Shown one piece after another: positions 8,329-17,267 of a stretch of DNA of 64,000 nt. Made by a program: the position numbers and the translations under genes. The stretch comes from Parabacteroides sp. TM07-1AC. Lineage in GTDB: Bacteria > Bacteroidota > Bacteroidia > Bacteroidales > Tannerellaceae. Below the pieces are notes generated by a model. It had not been told where the DNA came from. It did not search any database and was given only the letters and a program-made list of their open reading frames with translations. Position 1 is the stretch's first letter, and each line of letters starts with the position of its first letter. The stretch spans positions 930,001 through 994,000 of the forward strand of contig NZ_QUKD01000001.1 of NCBI RefSeq assembly GCF_003480915.1. The letters run 5' to 3'.

Positions 8329-8634
8329 ATGATGAACGAGAACAACGATGTTTTTACGATGGAAGACGAGCCGATAGCCTCTGTGGTGCAGGATATGCGC
8401 AAAGGCTCGAAATGGCTGTCCGCATTTCTGGAAAGCTACCGTCCTCCGCTGGACGGGGAACGTTACCTGACGGACGGCGAGGTGTCGGAACTGCTCCGTG
8501 TGAGCCGGCGCACCTTGCAGGAATACCGCAACAACCGCGTGTTGCCCTTCATACTTTTGGGAGGGAAGGTGCTTTACCCGGAAACGGGGCTGCGCGGGGT
8601 ACTGGAAGCGAACTACCGCAAGCCGCTGGAGTGA
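8329..8634 (+). CDS. Helix-turn-helix protein (element accessory)
   Basis: This is a 101-residue protein in the same family as the preceding gene. The HTH is YLTDGEVSELLRVSRRTLQEYRNNRVLPF, followed by the wing ILLGGKVLYPETGLRGVLEANY. There are 31 bases between the two genes, so they are probably cotranscribed. Two ATGs in tandem (8329 and 8332) are possible starts. A strong hairpin (8650-8691) follows. Confidence 0.75.
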   Translation: MMNENNDVFTMEDEPIASVVQDMRKGSKWLSAFLESYRPPLDGERYLTDGEVSELLRVSRRTLQEYRNNRVLPFILLGGKVLYPETGLRGVLEANYRKPLE

Positions 8635-8649
8635 GGCGGTTTCATGAAA

Positions 8650-8691
8650 AAGTAAACGGGTGACACCTTTTGTGGTGCTACCCGTTTACTT
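8650..8691 (-). terminator. Intrinsic terminator, likely bidirectional
   Basis: There is a perfect 12-base-pair stem (AAGTAAACGGGT at 8650-8661, reverse complement at 8680-8691). On the minus strand it is followed by TTTTCATG after the stem's terminal T run, which suits termination of the int and RhuM-like transcript. It also lies directly after the rightward HTH gene. Confidence 0.75.
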
Positions 8692-8711
8692 GTCTTATGG
8701 GGTATGTGCAA

Positions 8712-9074
8712 TCAGCAATACCCGGCTTTTCCGTTCTGTATGAACATCACGTATGTCTGCCGTTTCTCTTGTGAGAGTGCCTTTCCCACCAGCCATGTGC
8801 GGAACAGGTGGGTGTTGTAGGTATTCACCCTGAAAGCGACCGGGATGATGATTTCAAGGGCGTACACGTCCGCGTGCAGCCCGTTTTCAAGCTGCATGTA
8901 GCGGCACACCTCGTAGTCGTTCAGCACGTCCGACTTGCGGACGGCTCTGATGGCGGCGTTCACTGCCGGGACGGTCGTATGGAACAATCCGGCTATTTCG
9001 GTGGCGGTCATCCACACGTCGTTACCGGTTACGCTGACTGCCTTGTCCTCGATGATGATTGTGTCACGTTTCAT
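8712..9074 (-). CDS. RhuM-like DNA-binding protein
   Basis: This 120-residue protein contains WMTATEIAGLFHTTVPAVNAAIRA (HTH) followed by YALEIIIPVAFRVNTYNTHLFRTWLVGKAL. The second part resembles the Y-x-L-D-x-I-I-x-V-x-Y-R-V-x(n)-F-R-x-W core of RhuM/Fic-associated proteins. The start at 9074 (MKRDTIIIEDK) is used; the upstream extension to 9350 overlaps the integrase gene and is not protein-like. It lies 11 bases downstream of the int stop and is probably cotranscribed with it. Confidence 0.7.
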   Translation of the reverse strand: MKRDTIIIEDKAVSVTGNDVWMTATEIAGLFHTTVPAVNAAIRAVRKSDVLNDYEVCRYMQLENGLHADVYALEIIIPVAFRVNTYNTHLFRTWLVGKALSQEKRQTYVMFIQNGKAGYC

Positions 9075-9085
9075 GGCTTTTCTTT

Positions 9086-10321
9086 TTAGATGGTGCAACC
9101 TGCAAATTCCTCGACGCCGTTCAATCTTGCGGCAAGGTTCTCCATGTCCTGATTGAGCTTCTCTTTGGTTATCTTTGCGTAAATCTGCGTCGTCTTTATG
9201 CTCTTGTGTCCGAGCATGGAGCTGACCGTTTCGATGGGAACACCGTTGGAGAGGAATATCGTCGTGGCTGCCGTGTGGCGGCTCTGATGCCACGTGATAT
9301 GCTTGGTGATGCCGCAACGCTTGGCGACGGCACGGATACCGGCAAGGCACGTGTTATAATGCGGAACGGGAAATATCCTGCCGTCCCCGCACAGTCCCCG
9401 GTATTTGCCGATTATGCGGTTGGCGATGTCGAGCAGGCGGATGTTGGACACCACGCCCGTTTTCTGGCGGTTGATGTTTATCCACTCGTGTTCGTCGAAG
9501 TAGGTGCGGATATTCTCTTCCGTAAGGTTGCGCATATCCGCGAACGACAGCCCCGTGAAGGCGCAGAACAGGTAGAGGTCGCGGTACAATTCCTGTTTGG
9601 CGTTTTTCAGTTTCCCCTCCATCAGCAGGCGGATCTCATCTTTGGTCAGGAAACTGCGTGTTGTTTCCTCCTTCTTGATTTCATACTCGCGGAACGGGTC
9701 GCGCGTCAGCCACTCGTTGTTGATGGCGATGAATACCATCGTCCGTAACGGGCAGACGTACAGCCACACGGTATTGGTGCAGCAGTGCTTGTCCGTGCGC
9801 AGGAACATCTCGAAGTCGGAGATGAAAGCCGGGGTAAGCTCTTTTAGGGCGATGTCCTTCACATGGTAGCGGATGTCGAGGAACTCTTGCATGTGCTTGT
9901 AAACGGTGCGGTACTTCAGCAGCGTGCCTTTGGCTTTCATGCCTGCCTCCACCTGCTTCTCGTAGTCCTCGTTGTGCTGGCGGAACACCTGCATCAGCGT
10001 GTGGTAGCGGTGTTCCAGTCCGAGAAAGGCGTTCTTCACCTTCTCCGCCGTGACGAAGTTGTCACGCTCCATGATTTCCTGATAATGCCTGTTGATGCGT
10101 ACCCGCATCTTGTCAAGCATACGGTTCGTTTCGAGTGCCGCCGTGCTTCTGCCCGTGACACGTCCACCTTTGGTGTCCCACAGTTTCGGATCGACAGTCA
10201 GTTTGCAGCTGAACTGTGTCTGGCTGCCGTCCACCGTGATGCGTCCCATGACGGGAACTGTCCCGTCCTTTTTCACTACCTGACGCTTGAGGTAGTAGAT
10301 TACTGAAAATGTACTCTTCAT
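9086..10321 (-). CDS. int: IntDOT-type tyrosine recombinase (element integrase)
   Basis: This 411-residue protein is the same length as IntDOT of CTnDOT. It has an N-terminal arm-binding domain, a core-binding SAM-like domain (about 100-215) and a catalytic domain (about 220-400). By my count the catalytic residues are Ser259 in FTGLSFADM (where most tyrosine recombinases have Arg), Arg285 and Lys287 in NRQKTG, His345 and Arg348 in WHQSRHT, His372 in LGHKS and the nucleophile Tyr381. The Ser259 substitution is a published hallmark of IntDOT. The ATG at 10321 is chosen because the longer frame to 10399 has an unusual N-terminus. The gene reads away from the attachment core at 10641-10650, as expected for an element end. 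Confidence 0.95.
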   Translation of the reverse strand: MKSTFSVIYYLKRQVVKKDGTVPVMGRITVDGSQTQFSCKLTVDPKLWDTKGGRVTGRSTAALETNRMLDKMRVRINRHYQEIMERDNFVTAEKVKNAFLGLEHRYHTLMQVFRQHNEDYEKQVEAGMKAKGTLLKYRTVYKHMQEFLDIRYHVKDIALKELTPAFISDFEMFLRTDKHCCTNTVWLYVCPLRTMVFIAINNEWLTRDPFREYEIKKEETTRSFLTKDEIRLLMEGKLKNAKQELYRDLYLFCAFTGLSFADMRNLTEENIRTYFDEHEWININRQKTGVVSNIRLLDIANRIIGKYRGLCGDGRIFPVPHYNTCLAGIRAVAKRCGITKHITWHQSRHTAATTIFLSNGVPIETVSSMLGHKSIKTTQIYAKITKEKLNQDMENLAARLNGVEEFAGCTI

Positions 10322-10640
10322 TGTCCTTAATTTTTGGGTTTCAAAATTAGTTGGTGAAGAGTCCGGTGTTGGTACGCAAAACGGGGAGGAACGGCGCAAT
10401 CTTTTTCCGTAACCTGATTTTTCGCATGAGTTATGGATAACTCACTATTCCTTAGAGCCTTGTTTCGCTATTCGTACCCGTTTGTCGCATTTTCGGGCAT
10501 GGTTACGAACAAGTAACGTAGCGGCGTCAGGATTTGGCTTCGGCAGGGATTGTAATGGCTTCACGGATTATCGCCACTTCAACCAAAACCCTTGTAACTC
10601 AATTCTATCACTATATCTTTCCGCATTTCACTTTTTTGTA
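10322..10640. other. Element end, noncoding attachment arm region
   Basis: About 320 bases without a gene lie between int and the att core. I see several short inverted repeats. One is GAGTTATGGATAACTC at about 10428-10443 (7-base arms, 2-base centre) and another is GTTAC...GTAAC around 10502. These are candidates for arm-type integrase or excisionase sites, but I cannot assign them individually. Confidence 0.45.
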
Positions 10641-10650
10641 GTAACTTTGC
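10641..10650 (+). other. Attachment core GTAACTTTGC (ICE/chromosome junction)
   Basis: The sequence matches the CTnDOT target consensus GTANNTTTGC at all fixed positions. Element DNA (G+C rich, int) lies on its left and a core-type sigma-54 regulator gene starts 26 bases to its right. The core contains TAACTTTG, a perfect TAnnTTTG promoter -7 element, so the site probably doubles as the promoter of the flanking gene. Confidence 0.85.
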
Positions 10651-10675
10651 ACTAAATATATACATATTATCATAT

Positions 10676-12028
10676 ATGGCTAAACAAGGCACCATACTGG
10701 TCGTAGACGACAATAAGGGGATTCTTACCGCAGTACAGATGCTGTTAGGCACCTGTTTTGAGAAAGTGATAACTATCTCTACCCCAAACAAAATCAAAAC
10801 AACCCTGCATAATGAAAACGTAGACGTTGTTTTACTCGATATGAACTTCAGTGCCGGTATCAATACCGGAAATGAAGGGCTTTTTTGGCTTTCCGAAATA
10901 AAGAAGGAAGACCCGTCGGTACAGGTTGTTCTCTTCACCGCTTATGCTGATATAGACCTGGCGGTAAGGGGAATCAAGGAAGGCGCTACCGACTTCGTTG
11001 TCAAACCCTGGAATAACGCCAAGTTACTGGAAACGTTGAAAACGGCTTATGATATCCGGACAGCCAACAAGAAAGGTATTCCTCACGAAAACAGCAAACT
11101 GGTTGTCTCGAAGGAAAGCGGCATGTTTTGGGGCGAAAGCAATGCGATGCAGCAACTTCGCAACCTGATCGAGAAAGTAGCAAAAACAGATGCCAACATC
11201 CTGATCACCGGAGAGAACGGAACCGGTAAGGAAATGCTGGCAAGAGAAATACATATGTTGTCGAACCGTAAAAAAGAAGCCATGGTTCCAGTAGACATGG
11301 GCGCCATCACCGAAACGCTGTTCGAAAGCGAACTGTTCGGCCATATGAAAGGTGCTTTTACCGATGCCCGCGCCGACCGTCCGGGAAAGTTTGAAGCAGC
11401 CAACAACGGGACCCTTTTCCTGGATGAGATAGGGAACCTCTCCTACCATCTGCAAGCCAAATTACTGACTGCCCTACAACGCCGCAGCGTAGTACGAGTG
11501 GGAAGCAACACGCCTATTCCGGTCAATATCCGCCTGATCTGTGCGACAAACCGCGACCTGCAGGATATGGTACAGAAAGAACAATTCCGCGAAGACCTTT
11601 TATACCGTATCAATACGATACATGTGGAAATACCGTCCCTCCGCGACCGCCCCGAAGATATCGTGCCGCTGACAGAGATATTCCTCGCTAAATATTGCTC
11701 TATTTACGGAAAATCATCCATGCGCCTGAATGCGGACGCAAAGGAAAAACTGAAACAACAACCCTGGTTCGGTAATATCCGCGAATTGGAGCATACCATC
11801 GAAAAGGCAGTGATCATTTCCGAAGGAGAAACGCTCGACAGCTCGGATTTCGATTTTCCCCGTAAGAAAGAATCTCCTCTGAAAGAAGCTACCACATTGG
11901 AAGAAATGGAATACAACATGATCAAAAATGCCATGGATAAATACAATGGCAATCTTTCGCTCGTTGCCAGCCAGCTGGGTATTTCACGTCAGACACTGTA
12001 CAACAAAATCAAACGTTACGAGCTGTAA
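10676..12028 (+). CDS. Sigma-54-dependent response regulator (NtrC family)
   Basis: This 450-residue protein has a receiver domain (residues 1-120; acidic pair D11/D12, phosphoacceptor D55, conserved K110) and an AAA+ domain with Walker A GENGTGKE (179-186). The sigma-54 contact loop reads GAFTDA (226-231) instead of the usual GAFTGA. A Fis-type HTH (SLVASQLGISRQTLYNKIKRY) lies at the C-terminus. It activates RNA polymerase carrying sigma-54 from upstream sites after phosphorylation. The cognate kinase starts two bases after its stop. Insertion of the element 26 bases upstream has replaced whatever sequence originally lay beyond the -7 region. Confidence 0.93.
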   Translation: MAKQGTILVVDDNKGILTAVQMLLGTCFEKVITISTPNKIKTTLHNENVDVVLLDMNFSAGINTGNEGLFWLSEIKKEDPSVQVVLFTAYADIDLAVRGIKEGATDFVVKPWNNAKLLETLKTAYDIRTANKKGIPHENSKLVVSKESGMFWGESNAMQQLRNLIEKVAKTDANILITGENGTGKEMLAREIHMLSNRKKEAMVPVDMGAITETLFESELFGHMKGAFTDARADRPGKFEAANNGTLFLDEIGNLSYHLQAKLLTALQRRSVVRVGSNTPIPVNIRLICATNRDLQDMVQKEQFREDLLYRINTIHVEIPSLRDRPEDIVPLTEIFLAKYCSIYGKSSMRLNADAKEKLKQQPWFGNIRELEHTIEKAVIISEGETLDSSDFDFPRKKESPLKEATTLEEMEYNMIKNAMDKYNGNLSLVASQLGISRQTLYNKIKRYEL

Positions 12029-12030
12029 TA

Positions 12031-13347
12031 ATGTTAAAAGGTATCTATCATAGCCTGACTTTCCGGCTGGGTCTGTTCGGTATATTTACCGGCTGCGGGA
12101 CCTACTTCGCCATGACCCGGCAATGGGAATGGCTCATTCTCATTCTTATCGGCTGGCTCTATTCCATGCGGATGATGAGCGAGTTATTCAAACGTAATGC
12201 CCAAAAAGTTGCCTTTATGTTCGATGCGATCGACAACAGCGACTATGCATTCCAATACGCCACCCGCGGACGTTCATCCAACGACAAGCTAGTCAGCGAA
12301 TCACTGAACCGTATCACCCAGATTCTGTTCCAGGCAAAAGCGGATGCCGTCCAAAAAGAAAAATATTATGAGTTGATCATGAATTCGGTCAATACCGGCA
12401 TCATCGTACTGGACGATACCGGCAATATCTTTCAGACCAACAATGAAGCACTCCGCCTGCTGGGGCTTTCCGTCTTTACCCATGTCAAACAGCTGGCACG
12501 CATCGACGACAAACTACAAGCTACAATCGCCAATATTCTCCCTGGGGATAAACATCAGATATCATTCGTAAACGAACGCGGCACGGTCAACCTGTCTATC
12601 CGCGTCTCCGAAATGACCCTGCAGGAAAAACACGTACGTATCCTGGCAATCAACGATATCAACAGCGAACTGGATGACAAGGAAATCGATTCATGGATAC
12701 GCCTGACTCGTGTACTGACTCACGAGATCATGAATTCCGTCACCCCTATTACTTCGCTGAGCGATACCTTATTATCCATCCATGAGGATGCCGACAGCGA
12801 TATACGGAACGGACTGGAAGTGATCAGTACGACCGGCAAGAGCCTGATATCGTTCGTTGAGTCGTATCGCAAGTTTACCCATATCCCAACCCCTGAACCG
12901 TCGTTGTTCTATGTGCAGAAATTCGCGGAACGGATGATAAATCTGGCCCGCCATCACAACAAATTCCCCAATATAACGATTAATATACATATAGAGCCGG
13001 CCGACCTGATCGTTTACGCTGATGAGAAACTGATCACGCAGGTTGTACTGAACCTGCTAAAGAACGCCATGCAGGCCATCGGCAGCGAACAACCGGACGG
13101 ACGAATTGAACTGAACGCATCTTGCAATCCGGATGAATCCGTGATCATCGAGGTCAGCAACAACGGTCCCTGCATCCCGCCGGAAGAAGCGGAACATATC
13201 TTTGTCCCGTTCTTCACCACCAAAGAAGGCGGCAGCGGTATCGGGTTATCTATCTCGCGACAGATCATGCGACTGTCGGGTGGCAGTATCGCGTTGAAGA
13301 GCAATCCGGCTATAAACAAAACGTCGTTTATTCTGACGTTCCCATAA
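12031..13347 (+). CDS. Membrane-bound sensor histidine kinase
   Basis: This 438-residue kinase has two N-terminal transmembrane helices (about 11-27 and 33-46) with almost no periplasmic loop, then a PAS-like domain (about 110-215). The phosphoacceptor is His231 in LTHEIMNSVTPI, followed by a HATPase_c domain with N-box NLLKNAMQAI and G-boxes near GSGIGLSIS. It follows the NtrC-type regulator with a 2-base gap, so the pair forms one two-component system. The tiny loop suggests it senses a membrane or cytoplasmic signal. Confidence 0.92.
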   Translation: MLKGIYHSLTFRLGLFGIFTGCGTYFAMTRQWEWLILILIGWLYSMRMMSELFKRNAQKVAFMFDAIDNSDYAFQYATRGRSSNDKLVSESLNRITQILFQAKADAVQKEKYYELIMNSVNTGIIVLDDTGNIFQTNNEALRLLGLSVFTHVKQLARIDDKLQATIANILPGDKHQISFVNERGTVNLSIRVSEMTLQEKHVRILAINDINSELDDKEIDSWIRLTRVLTHEIMNSVTPITSLSDTLLSIHEDADSDIRNGLEVISTTGKSLISFVESYRKFTHIPTPEPSLFYVQKFAERMINLARHHNKFPNITINIHIEPADLIVYADEKLITQVVLNLLKNAMQAIGSEQPDGRIELNASCNPDESVIIEVSNNGPCIPPEEAEHIFVPFFTTKEGGSGIGLSISRQIMRLSGGSIALKSNPAINKTSFILTFP

Positions 13348-13469
13348 AAGGAAGTTGCTCATGAAGCATGAGCCGACTGGTGCAGGTCTTATGAGCCGAG
13401 GCGCTCACGTTGCATGAAAAGATTAAACAAGACACTGTAAGTATTAAAAACAAAAAGATAAGACAAGAC
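13348..13469 (+). other. Leader with hairpins before the Nramp gene
   Basis: The region has a 7-base-pair hairpin GCTCATG-AAG-CATGAGC at 13357-13373 and a second GAGCC-containing element about 30 bases on. There is no U-tract after the hairpin. I do not recognise a known riboswitch class. It may be a leader of the metal transporter gene, or just the 3' end of the kinase transcript. Confidence 0.3.
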
Positions 13470-14723
13470 ATGAAACTTTTAGACAAACTCAAAATCAATC
13501 ACAAACCTCGTTCCGGAGGATTAGACCTTTTGAAATATATTGGTCCCGGTTTATTAGTCACTGTCGGATTCATCGACCCGGGAAACTGGGCAACCAACCT
13601 TGCCGCCGGATCCGAATTCGGTTATGCCCTGTTATGGGTCGTTACCTTTTCATCCATTATGCTGATCATCATCCAGCACAACGTTGCCCACCTGGGGATC
13701 GTCACCGGACTTTGCTTATCGGAAGCGACCAACAAATATATGCCCCGTGCACTCAGCCGGCCTATTCTAGGATCGGCAATGCTTGCCAGTATATCCACCT
13801 CACTTGCGGAGATACTGGGTGGAGCCATTGCGTTACGAATGCTGTTCAGCATACCGATAAAGATCGGTGCCGTGATCGTTACGGTGGCCTGTCTGATCAT
13901 GCTGCTCAGTAATACATACAGCAAGATCGAACGCTGGATCATCATGTTCGTTTCCATCATCGGATTGTCCTTCTTATATGAGCTGGCTCTAGTCGATGTA
14001 AATTGGGGACAGGCTGTCGTGGGATGGGTAAAACCTTCTTTCCCCGAAAACTCAATGCTGATCATCATGAGTGTGCTCGGTGCCGTTGTCATGCCGCATA
14101 ACCTGTTCCTGCACTCGGAAGTGATTCAGAGTCGCGAATGGAACCTGGAAGATGAATCCGTTATCAAGAAACAATTGAAATATGAATTTTACGATACGCT
14201 CCTGTCGATGGTGATCGGCTGGGCAATCAATTCGGCGATGATCATCCTGGCAGCAGCCACTTTCTTCAAGGAAAAGATTACCGTGGACGAACTGGACCAG
14301 GCACAGCAATTGCTGGTTCCGCTGGTCGGAAACAATGCAGGCGTTATCTTTGCCGCCGCCTTATTGCTTGCCGGTATTTCCTCGACGATCACATCCGGAA
14401 TTGCCGGAGCATCCATCTTTGCCGGTTTTTACGGGGAGGCATACAACCACAAAGACTTGCACTCCAAACTGGGGGTTATTCTTTCGTTCGTTCCGGCATT
14501 GCTTATCATCTTCCTGATCGGCGACCCGTTCAAAGGATTGATTCTTTCGCAGATGTTACTCAGCGTGCAACTTCCCATCACCGTCTTTTCGCAAGTATAT
14601 CTTACTTCCAGTAAAAAAGTGATGGGGCAATATGTCAATTCACGTTCAACCACCATCCTGTTGCTATTACTGGGAACCATGGTGACCGTATTGAATATCG
14701 CCTTGCTGATCAGTTTGTTTTAA
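13470..14723 (+). CDS. Nramp-family divalent metal transporter
   Basis: This 417-residue inner membrane protein has about 11 hydrophobic helices. TM1 contains DPGNWATN (the metal-binding DPGN motif) and TM6 contains MPHNLFLHS (the MPH motif). The pair identifies proton-coupled Mn2+/Fe2+ importers of the Nramp (MntH) family. The ATG at 13470 is preferred over 13410 because [10 protein letters not shown] followed by [14 protein letters not shown] fits the family N-terminus. The 3' end overlaps the convergent DedA gene by 14 bases. Which metal it carries is not determined by the sequence. Confidence 0.93.
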   Translation: MKLLDKLKINHKPRSGGLDLLKYIGPGLLVTVGFIDPGNWATNLAAGSEFGYALLWVVTFSSIMLIIIQHNVAHLGIVTGLCLSEATNKYMPRALSRPILGSAMLASISTSLAEILGGAIALRMLFSIPIKIGAVIVTVACLIMLLSNTYSKIERWIIMFVSIIGLSFLYELALVDVNWGQAVVGWVKPSFPENSMLIIMSVLGAVVMPHNLFLHSEVIQSREWNLEDESVIKKQLKYEFYDTLLSMVIGWAINSAMIILAAATFFKEKITVDELDQAQQLLVPLVGNNAGVIFAAALLLAGISSTITSGIAGASIFAGFYGEAYNHKDLHSKLGVILSFVPALLIIFLIGDPFKGLILSQMLLSVQLPITVFSQVYLTSSKKVMGQYVNSRSTTILLLLLGTMVTVLNIALLISLF

Positions 14724-15363
14724 CAAAATATTTATTCCGGACTATTTCAATCACTCCCGGCAGGATGGAGATAAAGATGATGAGGACAATCAGCAGTTCC
14801 AGATTCTTTTGAACGATCTCCATTCCGCCGAAGAAATAGCCGGCATATGAAAACAAGACCACCCAGACAATCCCTCCAACGATATTATACGAAGCGAAAT
14901 GACGGTAATTCATATGCCCCATCCCCGCCACGAACGGTGCGAACGTACGCACAATGGGAACGAAACGGGCTAGGATAATGGTTTTCCCTCCGTGCTTTTC
15001 ATAAAATTTATGCGTTTTCTCCAGATAACTCTGTTTAAATATTCTCGAATCCGGTTTACTGAACAGCCTTTCACCGAAGAACCTGCCTATTATATAGTTA
15101 GAGGCATCTCCCAGTACGGCCGCGACAATCAGCACCAGTACGATCAGATGCACATTCATCGGGTTACCCGGCAAAGCCGCCAGCGCTCCCGCCACAAATA
15201 ACAACGAATCACCCGGAAGAAAGGGTGTTACTACCAATCCTGTTTCACAAAAAATGATCAGGAACAAAATGGCATATATCCAAATGCCGTAGGCTGACAC
15301 AAGCGCTGCCAGATGGGTGTCGATATGCAGCACGAAATCAATCAGGAGATTGAAGTATTCCAT
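14710..15363 (-). CDS. DedA-family membrane protein (possible undecaprenyl-phosphate carrier)
   Basis: This 217-residue protein has about five hydrophobic segments and the DedA signatures [22 protein letters not shown] and [20 protein letters not shown] (F/ARxxP arginine). Members such as UptA return undecaprenyl phosphate across the inner membrane, and others act in membrane homeostasis. This member is assigned to the family only. A promoter with an exact TATATTTG lies at 15401-15408. Another lipid-carrier flippase candidate (DUF368) lies 3.3 kb to the right. Confidence 0.9.
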   Translation of the reverse strand: MEYFNLLIDFVLHIDTHLAALVSAYGIWIYAILFLIIFCETGLVVTPFLPGDSLLFVAGALAALPGNPMNVHLIVLVLIVAAVLGDASNYIIGRFFGERLFSKPDSRIFKQSYLEKTHKFYEKHGGKTIILARFVPIVRTFAPFVAGMGHMNYRHFASYNIVGGIVWVVLFSYAGYFFGGMEIVQKNLELLIVLIIFISILPGVIEIVRNKYFVKTN

Positions 15364-15400
15364 ACAAATGTATTATAATCTGTTCGATAAAATTAAGCCA

Positions 15401-15408
15401 CAAATATA
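15401..15408 (-). promoter_or_regulatory. Promoter -7 element of the DedA gene
   Basis: The minus-strand sequence TATATTTG matches TAnnTTTG and lies 38 bases upstream of the start at 15363. Confidence 0.5.
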
Positions 15409-15449
15409 GGAAAAAACTTGTATTGCTATGCAGCGAATAAAGAAATCGC

Positions 15450-15457
15450 TACCTTTG
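15450..15457 (+). promoter_or_regulatory. Promoter -7 element of glnS
   Basis: TACCTTTG is an exact TAnnTTTG match, 36 bases before the glnS ATG. No good -33 TTG is evident at the expected distance. Confidence 0.5.
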
Positions 15458-15493
15458 TTCCGTTAATAAAGAAATAACATATTTATAACAGAT

Positions 15494-17242
15494 ATGAGCG
15501 ATATCAAAACGAACGAAGAAGAAGGCAAAAAGAGCCTGAATTTTATTGAAGCAAATGTTGAGAAAGACCTGGCAGAAGGAAAGAACGGCGGACGTATACA
15601 AACTCGTTTCCCACCTGAACCAAACGGTTATTTGCATATAGGACACGCCAAAGCTATCTGCCTGGATTTCGGTATTGCAGAACGTTATAACGGAGTTTGT
15701 AACCTTCGTTTCGACGACACGAACCCTGTAAAAGAAGATACAGAATATGTCGATGCAATCAAGGAAGATATAGAATGGCTTGGATTCCATTGGGGTAACA
15801 TCTATTACGCATCCGACTATTTCCAGCAATTGTGGGATTTTGCCATCCGTCTGATCGAGGAAGGAAAAGCCTATATCGACGAGCAAAGTTCGGAAGTTAT
15901 CGCCCAGCAGAAAGGAACTCCTACCCAGCCGGGTATCGATAGTCCGTATCGTGACCGTCCTATCGAGGAAAACCTGGCTTTGTTCCAGAAAATGACTGAC
16001 GGAGAGATAGAAGACGGAGCCATGGTGTTGCGTGCCAAAATAGATATGGCCAATCCGAATATGCACTTCCGCGATCCGATTATTTATCGCGTATTAAGGA
16101 CCGCACATCACCATCGCACAGGTGACAAATGGAAAGTCTATCCGATGTACGACTTTGCACACGGACAGAGCGACTTCTTCGAAGGCGTTACGCATTCACT
16201 TTGTACCCTGGAATTTGTGGTACACCGCCCGTTATACGACCTGTTCATCGACTGGCTGAAAGAAGGTAAAGACCTGGACGACAACCGTCCCCGTCAGACC
16301 GAGTTCAACAAGTTGAATCTGAGCTATACATTAATGAGTAAACGTAACCTGCTTACGCTGGTAAAAGAAAAGCTGGTAGACGGTTGGGACGATCCCCGTA
16401 TGCCGACTATCTGTGCATTCCGTCGTCGTGGTTATTCCCCCGAATCTATCCGCAAATTCGTCGATAAGATCGGATATACCACCTACGATGCCCTGAATGA
16501 ATTTGCCTTGCTGGAAAGTGCCGTTCGTGAAGACCTGAACGCCCGTGCCACACGTGTATCCGCTGTACTCGATCCGGTGAAGCTGATTATTACCAACTAT
16601 CCGGAGGGACAAGTGGAAGAGATGGAAGCCATCAACAATCCGGAAGATCCGGAAGCAGGCAGCCATATCATTGAATTTAGCCGCGAACTGTGGATGGAAA
16701 GAGACGACTTCATGGAAGATGCTCCGAAGAAATTCTTCCGTATGACTCCCGGACAGGAAGTGCGCCTGAAGAATGCCTACATCGTAAAATGTACAGGCTG
16801 CAAGAAAAATGAAGCAGATGAAGTAGTAGAAGTTTATTGCGAATACGACCCGAACACCAAGAGCGGCATGCCGGACAGCAACCGTAAGGTGAAAGGTACT
16901 CTTCACTGGTTGAGCTGTGCACACAGCCTGCCGGCAGAAGTACGCCTGTACGACCGTCTGTGGAAAGTTGAAAATCCGCGCGATGAACTGGCTGCTATCC
17001 GCGAAGCAAAAGATTGTTCCGTACTGGATGCCATGAAGGAAATCATCAATCCGGACTCTCTGAACATATTGACAAACTGCTACGTTGAAAAATATCTGGC
17101 AAATGCCAAACCATTAGATTATTTACAATTCCAGCGTATCGGTTATTTTAATGTAGACAAAGACTCTACGCCGGAAAAGCTCGTCTTCAACCGTACCGTA
17201 TCTCTGAAAGATACCTGGAGCAAAGTGAAAGACAAGGCTTAA
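15494..17242 (+). CDS. glnS: Glutaminyl-tRNA synthetase
   Basis: This 582-residue class I synthetase joins glutamine to tRNA-Gln. The N-terminus contains FPPEPNGYLHIGHAKA with the HIGH motif at 48-51. The KMSKS counterpart is LMSKRN (about 279-284). The C-terminal anticodon-binding beta-barrels include RVKGTLHWLSCAHSLPAEVRLYDRL. Length and motifs fit bacterial GlnRS of the eukaryote-derived type. Its presence implies direct glutaminylation instead of the transamidation route for tRNA-Gln. The TPR gene follows after 25 bases. Confidence 0.97.
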   Translation: MSDIKTNEEEGKKSLNFIEANVEKDLAEGKNGGRIQTRFPPEPNGYLHIGHAKAICLDFGIAERYNGVCNLRFDDTNPVKEDTEYVDAIKEDIEWLGFHWGNIYYASDYFQQLWDFAIRLIEEGKAYIDEQSSEVIAQQKGTPTQPGIDSPYRDRPIEENLALFQKMTDGEIEDGAMVLRAKIDMANPNMHFRDPIIYRVLRTAHHHRTGDKWKVYPMYDFAHGQSDFFEGVTHSLCTLEFVVHRPLYDLFIDWLKEGKDLDDNRPRQTEFNKLNLSYTLMSKRNLLTLVKEKLVDGWDDPRMPTICAFRRRGYSPESIRKFVDKIGYTTYDALNEFALLESAVREDLNARATRVSAVLDPVKLIITNYPEGQVEEMEAINNPEDPEAGSHIIEFSRELWMERDDFMEDAPKKFFRMTPGQEVRLKNAYIVKCTGCKKNEADEVVEVYCEYDPNTKSGMPDSNRKVKGTLHWLSCAHSLPAEVRLYDRLWKVENPRDELAAIREAKDCSVLDAMKEIINPDSLNILTNCYVEKYLANAKPLDYLQFQRIGYFNVDKDSTPEKLVFNRTVSLKDTWSKVKDKA

Positions 17243-17267
17243 CAATGTGCCAATTAAATTATTCCCT

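Noticed and set aside
9075..9350. N-terminal extension of the RhuM-like gene
   Set aside because: It overlaps the 3' end of the integrase gene and has His/Arg-rich, non-protein-like sequence; the ATG at 9074 gives a clean start.
13348..13469. Possible metal-sensing riboswitch before the Nramp gene
   Set aside because: There is a short hairpin, but I could not match the conserved loops of yybP-ykoY or other known metal riboswitches, and no terminator or sequestered start is visible.
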